A DNA stretch of 64,000 nucleotides from Haloferax sp046557615 (GTDB lineage: Archaea; Halobacteriota; Halobacteria; Halobacteriales; Haloferacaceae): NCBI RefSeq assembly GCF_046557615.1, contig NZ_JBKIII010000004.1, positions 1 through 64,000 of the forward strand, given 5' to 3'. The position numbers and the translations under genes are program-made. Each line of letters opens with the position of its first letter. Position 1 is the first letter of the stretch. Positions 52,096-60,334 of this stretch are shown here, piece after piece. The notes below the pieces were generated by a model that had not been told where the DNA came from, made no database searches, and saw only the letters and a list, made by a program, of their open reading frames with translations.

Positions 52096-54009
52096 ATGAC
52101 TCTTACTACGAGTGCCTCAGAGGTCTCTGTTGAGGCACAGAACATCGGCGGTATCGAGGACACGTCTGTCGTTTTCGAACCCGGTATCACGATTCTCGTC
52201 GGACGAAATGCCACCAACAGAACCTCGTTTTTGCAGGCGTTGATGGCCGCACTCGGTAGTAATCGGGCCTCGCTCAAAGCGGACGCCGACGAAGGACGTG
52301 TCACACTCTCTATCGACGACGAAACCTACACGCGAACACTTCGCCGAGAGGGGTCGAACGTCGTCACCGGCGGGTCTCCGTATCTCGACGACCCGATGCT
52401 CGCCGACCTCTTTGCGTTCCTCTTGGAGTCGAACGAGGTCCGCCGCGCAGTCGAACGTGGCGACGACCTCCGAGAACTCATCATGCGTCCGGTCGATACG
52501 ACGGCTATCGAGGCTGAAATCGCCCAGCTCGAAGCCGAACGCCGTTCTGTCAGCAAGCGATTGGAAACAGCAGACGATATCGACCAGACCATCCACTCGC
52601 TCGAACAACGCGAGGCCGACCTCGAAGACGAAATCGAGGGGGCCCGAGAGCGATGTGCCGACCTCGAAGACAAAATCGAGGCCGAAGAAGAAGCCGAGTC
52701 ACGAAGCGGTGACGAACTCTTCGACCGCCTCAACGACCTGCGCTCGTCGCTCGAAAACGTCAGATTCCGTCTCGAAACCGAACGGCAGAGCCTCGAAGCA
52801 CTCATCGACGACGAGGCCACGATTCGAGAGGAACTCGACAAACTCCCCGACGAGAGCCACGACTCGCCCGACGACCTCGAATCTCAACTCTCGACGCGCC
52901 GCGAGCGAGTTCGACAAATCGAGTCGCAGATGAACGAACTCCAGAACATCATCCGCGTCAACGAATCCATGCTCTCGGGGACGAATCGTAACATTGCGAA
53001 CGTCCTTCGCGGCGAGGGGAAGCGAGATGTGACGAAAGGACTGCTCGAAGACGACCAAATCGTCTGTTGGACCTGCGGGTCGGAAGTCGATTCCCAGACC
53101 ATCGAAGCGACCATCGACAACCTTCAGTCGTACCGCGCGACGCTCGCATCCGAGCGACGAAATGCGAGAGAAGCTATCGACGACCTTTCGGACCGCCTCG
53201 ATACCATCGAATCGCGGCAGAATCGCCGCCGTGAACTCGACACTCGCCTCGAACAGACGGTTGCCGAGCGCGAGGAGACGACAGCACGTATCGATGACCT
53301 CGAAGCACGGCAGGAAGAACTCCGTGAGGAGATCACAACCGTCGAAGCAGAAGTCGAAGACATCGACGACGAACGCGACGAACTGGTCGAACTCCACTCG
53401 CAGGCGAATCGGGCCGAACTCGAGCGCGACCGCCTCGAAACCGAGCGTGAACGCGTGCGGGAACGACTGGACGAAGCCCAGATGCGCAAGGACGAACTCG
53501 CAGAACTCCGAGCGCGACGCGACGAGATCGACGACGAAATTCACAACCTGCGTGGACGCATCGACCGTATCGAATCGAACGCCGTCGAGGCGTTCAACGA
53601 CCACATGGAGCGCGTCCTCGAAATTCTCGACTACGGAAACGTCGAACGCGTCTGGATAGAACGCATCCAGCGGGAGTCTAACGGGCGTTCGGACGACGCC
53701 CACGAATTCGTGCTTCATATCGTCCGTGAGACGAAGATGGGAACAGTCTACGAAGACACGATCGACCACCTGAGCGAGAGCGAGCGTGAGGTCATCGGAC
53801 TAATTTTCGCCCTCGCGGGTTACCTCGTTCACGACGTGGCTCAACAGGTGCCATTCCTCTTGCTCGACTCGCTGGAGGCAATCGATTCTCAGCGTATCTC
53901 GGCACTCGTCGAATACATCCACGAACACGCCGAGTTCGTCGTCGTCGCACTCCTCCCCGAGGATGCCGCGGCACTCGACGATGAACACGCGAGAATCACG
54001 GAAATCTAA
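52096..54009 (+). CDS. Archaea-specific SMC-related ATPase
   Basis: 637 residues. The Walker A-like loop VGRNATNRTSFLQA replaces the usual GKS/T by NRT. Two long coiled coils (about 150-320 and 335-510) are joined by a CWTC hook (Cys324, Cys327), like a Rad50 zinc hook. The C-terminal head has an ABC-type signature (HLSESEREVIGLIFALAGYL) and Walker B-like FLLLDSLEAIDSQR with the catalytic acid as Glu. Full length for the family that accompanies RdfA. Divergent from rdfA with about 100 bases between, so a shared promoter region is likely. Confidence 0.88.
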   Translation: MTLTTSASEVSVEAQNIGGIEDTSVVFEPGITILVGRNATNRTSFLQALMAALGSNRASLKADADEGRVTLSIDDETYTRTLRREGSNVVTGGSPYLDDPMLADLFAFLLESNEVRRAVERGDDLRELIMRPVDTTAIEAEIAQLEAERRSVSKRLETADDIDQTIHSLEQREADLEDEIEGARERCADLEDKIEAEEEAESRSGDELFDRLNDLRSSLENVRFRLETERQSLEALIDDEATIREELDKLPDESHDSPDDLESQLSTRRERVRQIESQMNELQNIIRVNESMLSGTNRNIANVLRGEGKRDVTKGLLEDDQIVCWTCGSEVDSQTIEATIDNLQSYRATLASERRNAREAIDDLSDRLDTIESRQNRRRELDTRLEQTVAEREETTARIDDLEARQEELREEITTVEAEVEDIDDERDELVELHSQANRAELERDRLETERERVRERLDEAQMRKDELAELRARRDEIDDEIHNLRGRIDRIESNAVEAFNDHMERVLEILDYGNVERVWIERIQRESNGRSDDAHEFVLHIVRETKMGTVYEDTIDHLSESEREVIGLIFALAGYLVHDVAQQVPFLLLDSLEAIDSQRISALVEYIHEHAEFVVVALLPEDAAALDDEHARITEI

Positions 54010-54094
54010 GGGCTCTCTCGGTCGAATTTCGGATTGAACTGTCGTTCTCAGTTTGTGAACCGTCACTGAATGTGTGTGAAAAACAGACTGTGTA

Positions 54095-54910
54095 TTAGCT
54101 GAACGTCGGGAATTCGTCGTCTGACTCTTCCATGTTGACGTTGACTTCGATGACGTTCGCCGTGTTGACGACGCTCTCGATGATACGCTCGTGGTAGTCT
54201 GGTTGCTTCATTCGACGGACTGGACCAGAGACGCTAATCGACCCGAGGACGCGCCCATGGCGGTTGGTGACGGGCGCGCCGATTGCTTGGAGGCCCGTAA
54301 TCTCTTCTTCGTCGTTGAGCGAGTAGCCCCGGTCTCGGATGGTCTCCAGTTCTTCGAAGAGGTCGTCGCGGTCGGTGATGGTGCGGTCCGTCTTTTGCGG
54401 AAGACCGTACTGGTCAACAATCCAGTTCACGCGCTCGCGTGGGAGGTGCGCGAGAATCGCTTTTCCAGTCGCCGAAAAGTGGAGGTAATCGGCCTGCTGA
54501 AGCTTGTTCACCTGGTAATCTGCACCGACTGCTTTCTCACCGCGAACCTTGTAGAGGTTGATACCCAACCCGTGCTGTTCGGTCGCGAGGTGGGCGTACT
54601 CGCCGGTCTTCGCGGCGAGTTCTTCTAACTCTGATTTTCCGATTCGGTAGAGGATGTTCTGATATCTCACGTACTCGCCGACGAGCAAGAACTGCAACGA
54701 GAGGCGGTAGGTGTCCTCTTCTTTCACCACGAACCGCTCGCTTCTGAGCGTACTGAGATAGTTGTAGACGACGCTCTTCGAGAGGTCGAGGTGGTTGGCT
54801 AACTCTGTCACGCGCGCGCCGTCTAACTCTTCGAGCGCACGGATGACATCGAACGCACGAGACACCGTCTTGAGGGTCCGCGGCGAGCCGGTCGTGGGTT
54901 CGTCTGCCAT
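54095..54910 (-). CDS. IclR-family transcriptional regulator
   Basis: 271 residues from ATG 54910 (MADEPTTGSPRTLKTVSRAF). The N-terminal winged helix (VIRALEELDGARVTELANHL, DLSKSVVYNYLSTLRSERFV) is followed by the IclR effector domain (ADYLHFSATGKAILAHLPRE, RGYSLNDEEEITGLQAIGAP, SISVSGPVRRM). Archaeal IclR proteins regulate catabolic operons in response to small molecules. The hydrolase and ABC-importer genes next door are the evident targets. Three in-frame codons upstream (MYA) could also start the protein. Confidence 0.92.
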   Translation of the reverse strand: MADEPTTGSPRTLKTVSRAFDVIRALEELDGARVTELANHLDLSKSVVYNYLSTLRSERFVVKEEDTYRLSLQFLLVGEYVRYQNILYRIGKSELEELAAKTGEYAHLATEQHGLGINLYKVRGEKAVGADYQVNKLQQADYLHFSATGKAILAHLPRERVNWIVDQYGLPQKTDRTITDRDDLFEELETIRDRGYSLNDEEEITGLQAIGAPVTNRHGRVLGSISVSGPVRRMKQPDYHERIIESVVNTANVIEVNVNMEESDDEFPTFS

Positions 54911-55245
54911 AGCATACATCCCGGATGCATCCCCATATGTGTTTGTATTTCACGAACTACTGCAACTAGTGAAACCCGCTCATATCCCGACATATGGTCA
55001 GTATTCACGAAATAGGTACTCAACTCACATTGCAATTTCGTACTCGTTGGGTTCTGTATCGCAATAATTCACTAATTACAAATTGCTGTTCACATATGGT
55101 GTACGCGTCAGACTCGTGTCTGACTCTGTGCAGGTAACGTCGCATGGTTTGTTTCAGGATGCTTTCAGGCGCTCACAGAACGGGTAACCGACGGTGACAG
55201 TTGCTCACGGTGGAGCATACGAGAGAGAAAACTCGGTCTATCGAA
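54911..55245. promoter_or_regulatory. IclR promoter with candidate operators
   Basis: TTTCAC (54948-54953) and GTGAAA (54969-54974) form an inverted repeat overlapping the predicted TATA region of iclR (minus-strand GAAATACAAA). The word TATTCACGAA at 55002-55011 repeats TATTTCACGAA at 54946-54956. Two CATATGG/CCATATG-type words lie at 54933-54939 and 54991-54997. This arrangement suits a dimeric regulator controlling its own gene. No gene in the remaining 200 bases. Confidence 0.45.
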
Positions 55246-56493
55246 CTACTCGGTCGCCAGCGAGGCGAGTGCCCCGGCGAGAACCTGCGTCGCTTTTGCA
55301 CAGTCTTCCCAGTCGGTCCATTCGAGCGGATTGTGCGAGATTCCGTCTCTAGAGGGTGCGAACAGGAGGGCGGCATCGGTTACTTCCGCGACGTGCATCG
55401 TGTCGTGACCAGCACCGGAGTGTAACTCGAGCGTCTCGAGACCAGCGTCGACGCCAGCATCGTGTAGTGCGGTTCGGCACCGCTCGCTCATCTCGATGGG
55501 TTGGCGATTCCACGGGTGTTCCAGCGAGGTCTCGACGGGCCGCTCGTCTTCGATGCGGGCGAGACTTGTTCGCGCCTCGTCGATGATGTACTCGATAGAG
55601 TCGTAGTCAACGTCTCGAACGTCGATTGTCAGTGAGACGGTCCCGGGAATGACGTTCGGTGCATTCGGCGAGACTTCGAGCTTACCGACGGTTCCGACTG
55701 CCGTCTCCGAGATAGCACCGCGCTCGTTCGTCGCCTGCTCGACGTCGAGGATGAATTCGCTCGCTGCAGTGAGTGCGTCCGAGCGGTCGTCCATGAGCGT
55801 CGAACCGGCGTGATTGGCTTCGCCCGTGATTTCGACGTTGCAACGAGAGAGACCGACGATACTGGTGACCACACCAGCGGGAACGTTCGCGTCTTCGAGT
55901 CGTTCGGACTGTTCGATGTGGAGTTCTATCCACGAATCCCACTGGGAGGCGTCGAGTTGACTTTCGCCGCGATAGCCGATATCGGCCAGCGCGTCACCGA
56001 GCGGAATGCCGTCTTCGTCTTCGATTTCGAGTGCCTCTTCGACGCTCATGTCGCCGACGGCGACCGCAGACCCGATGAGACCGCCACCGAATCGCTGTCC
56101 CTCTTCTTCGGTGAAGTTGACGACTTCGACGGGTCGGACTGGTTCGACGCCTGCGTCTTGCATCGCTCGAACACTCTCCAAGGCGGCATAGACCCCGAGT
56201 GGGCCGTCGAAGATGCCACCTTCGGGGACTGAATCGAGGTGGCTCCCGGTTGCGACGGGAGCTGCGTCGGGGTCGGCACTCTCGGGAACCCATCGTCCAA
56301 CGATGTTGCCGACCTCGTCGATAGATATTTCGAGACCTGCATCTCTGAGTCGCTCACAGAAGAACTCTCGCGCTCGTCGGTCTGGCTCGCTCCCGGTCAC
56401 GACCGTCCGTCCGCGACCCTCTTCGGTCGGGACGGCACCAAACTCCGCATTTGACTCGATGTCACTACGGAGTCGCTGCTGGTTGATGTGCAT
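55246..56493 (-). CDS. M20-family amidohydrolase (N-carbamoyl amino acid/allantoate type)
   Basis: 415 residues. Metal sites: TGSHLDSVPEGGIFDGPLGV (His, Asp), FTEEEGQRFGGGLIGSAVAV (Glu-Glu) and WIELHIEQSERLED (His), then SGAGHDTMHVAEVTDAALLF. The lid domain has the conserved Asn/His (GEANHAGSTLMDDRSDAL). This is the hydantoinase/carbamoylase/allantoate amidohydrolase group of binuclear metal enzymes that open carbamoyl or ureido amides. It should process the compound brought in by the divergent ABC importer. Exact substrate unknown. Confidence 0.9.
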   Translation of the reverse strand: MHINQQRLRSDIESNAEFGAVPTEEGRGRTVVTGSEPDRRAREFFCERLRDAGLEISIDEVGNIVGRWVPESADPDAAPVATGSHLDSVPEGGIFDGPLGVYAALESVRAMQDAGVEPVRPVEVVNFTEEEGQRFGGGLIGSAVAVGDMSVEEALEIEDEDGIPLGDALADIGYRGESQLDASQWDSWIELHIEQSERLEDANVPAGVVTSIVGLSRCNVEITGEANHAGSTLMDDRSDALTAASEFILDVEQATNERGAISETAVGTVGKLEVSPNAPNVIPGTVSLTIDVRDVDYDSIEYIIDEARTSLARIEDERPVETSLEHPWNRQPIEMSERCRTALHDAGVDAGLETLELHSGAGHDTMHVAEVTDAALLFAPSRDGISHNPLEWTDWEDCAKATQVLAGALASLATE

Positions 56494-56744
56494 GGTGCTT
56501 ACTGGCGGGATTCGTGACTCTCACTATTTTATTGTTTGGAATTAACACACACGACTGACATAACTGGAAAATCGCCAATTTTGCTGTGTGAGGGTCACCC
56601 AGCCGCCCACATTCTAATTTACAAGATTGCTCGAGATGATAATTTATCTATGACCAGTTATTGGTGCGAACGAGTTGCGGATTTCCACCAACTGGTCGTG
56701 AAAACGAGTAGATATGTATGAGAAGATTTCCCACATAACCACAA

Positions 56745-56752
56745 TTTTTATC
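56745..56752 (+). promoter_or_regulatory. TATA element of the ABC-importer operon
   Basis: TTTTTATC sits about 30 bases before the ATG at 56779. Spacing suggests a leaderless or nearly leaderless message, supporting that start over the ATG at 56761, which would lie only 10 bases behind the TATA element. Confidence 0.45.
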
Positions 56753-56778
56753 ACAACGTAATGGATTTGAGGGTTTGT

Positions 56779-58449
56779 ATGCAAGGTAATGGCAAGGGAA
56801 CCGACTCTCCCGATAGCTCTGCTGATGAGTCGCGTCGCGGGCGTCTCGGACGCCGCACGTTCCTCGGTGCCGCCGCAACGACTGGCGCTGCTGCGTTAGC
56901 CGGTTGTACTGGTGGCTCCGACGACGGTGGCGACTCCGGCGGTTCGGATGGCGGAAACGACGGTGGCGACTCCGAAACCGAAGAGACCACCGAATCGATG
57001 GGCAAGCAAGGCGGTACGCTCCAGTGGGGCGGTGCAGTCCCCGTGCAGGGACTCGACCCCCACCTCGACACCTCCGCGGCGTCGAAGCGCGTCCTCGAAA
57101 ACATCTACGAAGAAGTCGTCGCACTGCAAGACGACTACTCCATCAAACCCCACCTCGCCGAATCGATGGAGCAGTCCGACGACAACACGGTCCTGACGTT
57201 CAACCTCCGTCAGGGCGTGATGTTCCACAACGGCAAGGAGATGACCTCCGAAGACGTTCTCGCGACGTACGAACGCGTCCAGAACGGCGACTACCTCGCC
57301 ACGGGCTTCTTCGAGTTCGTCGAAGAACTCCGCGCACCTGACGAGTACACCTTCGAAATCGAGCTGACCGAACCGTTCGCGCCGTTCCTCGCCAAGATGG
57401 CGACGGCCGAACTCTCGGTCATGCCCGCCGAGAACGCCGAGAAGGACATCGCCGAAGAACCAATCGGCACGGGCCCCTACAAGTTCGATAGCCGCGAAAT
57501 CGAGACGTCGTTCACGATGACGCGCAACGAGGACTACTGGGGTGCCTCCGACGAGGACGGTCCGTTCATCGACACCATCGTCAAGAGCGAAGTGCCGGAC
57601 CCGAGCGTCCGTCTCCAGTCGTTCCTCGCTGGCGAGTACGACTTCATCAACGGTATCGCACCGAAAGACGTCTCCCGTGTCGAACAGGCACCTGACGTTC
57701 GATTCGAGACGCAGTTCCCCAAGTCGCTGGTCTACCTCGGGATGAACTGTGACGTCGCACCGTTCGACAACAAGGACGCGCGTCTCGCACTCGACTACGC
57801 TATCGACAAGGAAAAGGTCGCAGAGGCGGCGCTCTACGGAACCGGCCAGACCACTGCGTCCCCGGCCGCCCCCGGCAGTCCGTGGGTCAACCCGGACGTC
57901 GAACCTCGTGGTCGCGACCTCGAAAAGGCACAGGAGCACCTCGACGCCGCAGGCATGTCCGACGGTTACACGGCGACGTTCAAGATTCCGCAGTCCTACC
58001 CGACGCAGGTGCAGGCCGCGGAAGTTATCGCTGACGACGCTGCTGACGTGGGAATCAACCTCGAAATCCAGCAAATCACGTGGAGTACGTGGCTCTCGGA
58101 CGTCTACTCCAAGCGCGACTTCCAGGCGACGACGAGTTCCTACCTCGCACTCTGGTACCCTGACGTGTCGTTCTACAAGTTCTTGCACCCAGACGGTGCG
58201 TTCTTCTTCACCAACTGGACCAACGACGAGTACAACTCCCTCGTCGAGGAAGCCCGTACCATCTACGACGAAGACGAGCGTGCCGAACTCTACCACCAGG
58301 CGACGCAAATCCTGCACGACGAGCGCGCAGGCCACATGTTCCTGTGGTGGCAACCCAGCCTCTACGGTGCCGCGTCGCAGTACAAGGGCGACATCGGTGC
58401 CCCCGATGGCTCTACGCTCCAATTCGGCGACAACTGGCTCGACCGCTAA
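56779..58449 (+). CDS. dppA: Peptide-type ABC importer, substrate-binding lipoprotein
   Basis: 556 residues from ATG 56779 (a further ATG at 56761 is open). RGRLGRRTFLGAAATTGAAA is a Tat signal, with a lipobox ending at Cys43 (ALAGC). After an acidic linker comes the family-5 binding fold (LQWGGAVPVQGLDPHLDTSA, YSIKPHLAESMEQSDDNTVL, FNLRQGVMFHNGKEMTSEDV). It binds di- or oligopeptides, or peptide-like amides, outside the cell. The permease gene starts 26 bases downstream. The nearby amidohydrolase suggests an N-carbamoyl or ureido compound rather than general peptides. Confidence 0.92.
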   Translation: MQGNGKGTDSPDSSADESRRGRLGRRTFLGAAATTGAAALAGCTGGSDDGGDSGGSDGGNDGGDSETEETTESMGKQGGTLQWGGAVPVQGLDPHLDTSAASKRVLENIYEEVVALQDDYSIKPHLAESMEQSDDNTVLTFNLRQGVMFHNGKEMTSEDVLATYERVQNGDYLATGFFEFVEELRAPDEYTFEIELTEPFAPFLAKMATAELSVMPAENAEKDIAEEPIGTGPYKFDSREIETSFTMTRNEDYWGASDEDGPFIDTIVKSEVPDPSVRLQSFLAGEYDFINGIAPKDVSRVEQAPDVRFETQFPKSLVYLGMNCDVAPFDNKDARLALDYAIDKEKVAEAALYGTGQTTASPAAPGSPWVNPDVEPRGRDLEKAQEHLDAAGMSDGYTATFKIPQSYPTQVQAAEVIADDAADVGINLEIQQITWSTWLSDVYSKRDFQATTSSYLALWYPDVSFYKFLHPDGAFFFTNWTNDEYNSLVEEARTIYDEDERAELYHQATQILHDERAGHMFLWWQPSLYGAASQYKGDIGAPDGSTLQFGDNWLDR

Positions 58450-58475
58450 AATCGACTACATAACCTTTCCATACC

Positions 58476-59435
58476 ATGTCGATGTACAATTATATTGCAC
58501 GTCGCGTCGGCTTCATGGTGGTGACGCTGTTTTTCATCACGCTCATCGCCTTCGCAGTCACCAATATCCTCCCTGGTGACGTCGCGCTCCTCATCTTGGG
58601 GCCGAACGCGACAGAGCAGTCGCTCGAAGCGCTCCAAACCCAACTGGGACTCAACCGCCCGTTGTACGTTCAGTACATCGACTGGGTCATCGGCCTGTTA
58701 CAAGGAAATATGGGCGAATCACTGCGGTTCGGTGAGCCAGTCATGACGCTCATCGCCGAGCGTCTGCCTCGCTCGCTCATGCTCGCTGTCGCCGCAACGC
58801 TCATCGCAGTCGTCCTCTCGGTCCCACTCGGTGTCTATGCCGCTATCAACCAGAACAAAGCACCCGACGTGAGCGCCTCGATGTTCGCGTTCGTCGGCAT
58901 CTCGATGCCCATCTTCCTGTGGGGTCTGGTGTTCATCTTGGTGTTCGCCGTCTGGTTGAATCTCTTCCCGACTGGGGGCTATGTCGCCCCCAGCGAGGAC
59001 TTAGTGGGGTCGCTTCAGCGACTCGCACTCCCTGCAGGTGCGATGGGCTTTGCCCTCACTGCCTACATCATGCGGATGACCCGGTCGTCCATGCTCGAAG
59101 TCCTGAGTGAAGAGTACATCAAACTCGCACGCGCAAAGGGAATGAGCCAGCGCGTCATCGTGCTTCGCCACGCCCTGAAAAACGCAATCATCCCCGTCAT
59201 TACCGTCATCGCGTTCCAATTCAGTTACGCGTTTGGTGGCGTCGTCGTGCTGGAAGAAGTGTTCTTCTGGCCCGGCATCGGTCGATTGACGCTGACCGCG
59301 ATTCAGAGCCGCGACATCCCGCTCATTCAGGGATGTATCATCGTTATCGCACTCATCTACATGTTCTCGAACTTCGCTGCAGACCTGCTGTACGCATACT
59401 TCGACCCCCGTATCCGCTACGGAGGTGACGACTGA
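58476..59435 (+). CDS. dppB: Peptide-type ABC importer permease 1
   Basis: 319 residues with six membrane helices. The EAA loop SEEYIKLARAKGMSQRVIVL followed by RHALKNAIIPVITVIAFQFS couples it to the ATPase. The N-terminal segment MSMYNYIARRVGFMVVTLFF and NILPGDVALLILGPNATEQS are typical of DppB. Full length. The stop overlaps the next start by one base (TGATG). Confidence 0.93.
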   Translation: MSMYNYIARRVGFMVVTLFFITLIAFAVTNILPGDVALLILGPNATEQSLEALQTQLGLNRPLYVQYIDWVIGLLQGNMGESLRFGEPVMTLIAERLPRSLMLAVAATLIAVVLSVPLGVYAAINQNKAPDVSASMFAFVGISMPIFLWGLVFILVFAVWLNLFPTGGYVAPSEDLVGSLQRLALPAGAMGFALTAYIMRMTRSSMLEVLSEEYIKLARAKGMSQRVIVLRHALKNAIIPVITVIAFQFSYAFGGVVVLEEVFFWPGIGRLTLTAIQSRDIPLIQGCIIVIALIYMFSNFAADLLYAYFDPRIRYGGDD

Positions 59436-60334
59436 TGTCCACACAGACTGGTTCGATCCGCGAACGCTTGGAACTCACCGAGTCCCAGCGCGAGCGAATC
59501 GCCCGTTTCGTCCGGAAGTTCCGGAGCAATACGAAGGCGATGCTCGGCTTTACCATCGTGGTGATGCTCGTACTCGTCGCCATCTTCGCGCCGCTCATCG
59601 CACCGTACCCCATCGACCAGACGAACATCGAAGACCGCTCGCAGGCTCCGTCGGCCGAACACCTCTTCGGAACCGACGACCTGGGCCGCGACATCTTCAG
59701 TCGCGTCGTCATGGGGAGTCGGATCTCGCTCAGAGTCGGGTTCGGCGCCATCTTCGCGGCACTCGCCATCGGTTCCGTCATCGGCGTCGTCGCCGGGTAC
59801 ACCGGCGGCCTGACCGACGAGATACTCATGCGGGTGATGGACGCCGCGATGGCGTTCCCGCCGATACTTCTCGCGTTGACACTCCTCGTCGTTCTCGGCC
59901 CGGAGTTGACGAACGTCATCATCGCGTTGGCGTTCGTCTATACGCCGTACATCGCCCGGGTCTCGCGCAGCGCAGCACTCGCGGAGCGAAACGAGGCCTA
60001 CGTCGAGGCGGCTATCGCCCGCGGCGAGAACGAACCGCGCATCATCTTCAGCGAGGTGTTCCCGAACTGTCTCGCACCGATGCTCGTCCAAGGCTCGCTG
60101 AACATCTCGTTCGCCATCCTCGCGGAGGCGAGTCTGTCGTTCCTCGGCCTGGGCGCACAACCACCGAGTCCCTCGTGGGGGCTGATGATTAACACCGGTC
60201 GTGGTTTCATGGAGACCGCGCCGTGGATGCTCATCTTCCCCGCGCTGGCAATCGGTATCACCGTCATCGGCTTCAACATGCTCGGTGACGGCCTCCGTGA
60301 CGTTCTCGACCCCAAGGTGGAGGCGATAGAATGA
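59435..60334 (+). CDS. dppC: Peptide-type ABC importer permease 2
   Basis: 299 residues. An N-terminal cytoplasmic extension precedes the first helix (GFTIVVMLVLVAIFAPLIAP), then HLFGTDDLGRDIFSRVVMGS, the DppC signature. The EAA loop is NEAYVEAAIARGENEPRIIF. Six helices in total. Four-base overlap with the ATPase gene. Pairs with the previous permease. Confidence 0.93.
   Translation: MSTQTGSIRERLELTESQRERIARFVRKFRSNTKAMLGFTIVVMLVLVAIFAPLIAPYPIDQTNIEDRSQAPSAEHLFGTDDLGRDIFSRVVMGSRISLRVGFGAIFAALAIGSVIGVVAGYTGGLTDEILMRVMDAAMAFPPILLALTLLVVLGPELTNVIIALAFVYTPYIARVSRSAALAERNEAYVEAAIARGENEPRIIFSEVFPNCLAPMLVQGSLNISFAILAEASLSFLGLGAQPPSPSWGLMINTGRGFMETAPWMLIFPALAIGITVIGFNMLGDGLRDVLDPKVEAIE

Noticed and set aside
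52699..53769. 356-residue minus-strand frame in the SMC-like gene
   Set aside because: Antisense to coiled-coil coding sequence; composition (Phe/Val/Asp-rich) is a shadow of GAN/CTC codons.
56896..58422. 508-residue minus-strand frame opposite the substrate-binding protein
   Set aside because: Shadow frame; plus strand has Tat signal, lipobox and family-5 motifs.
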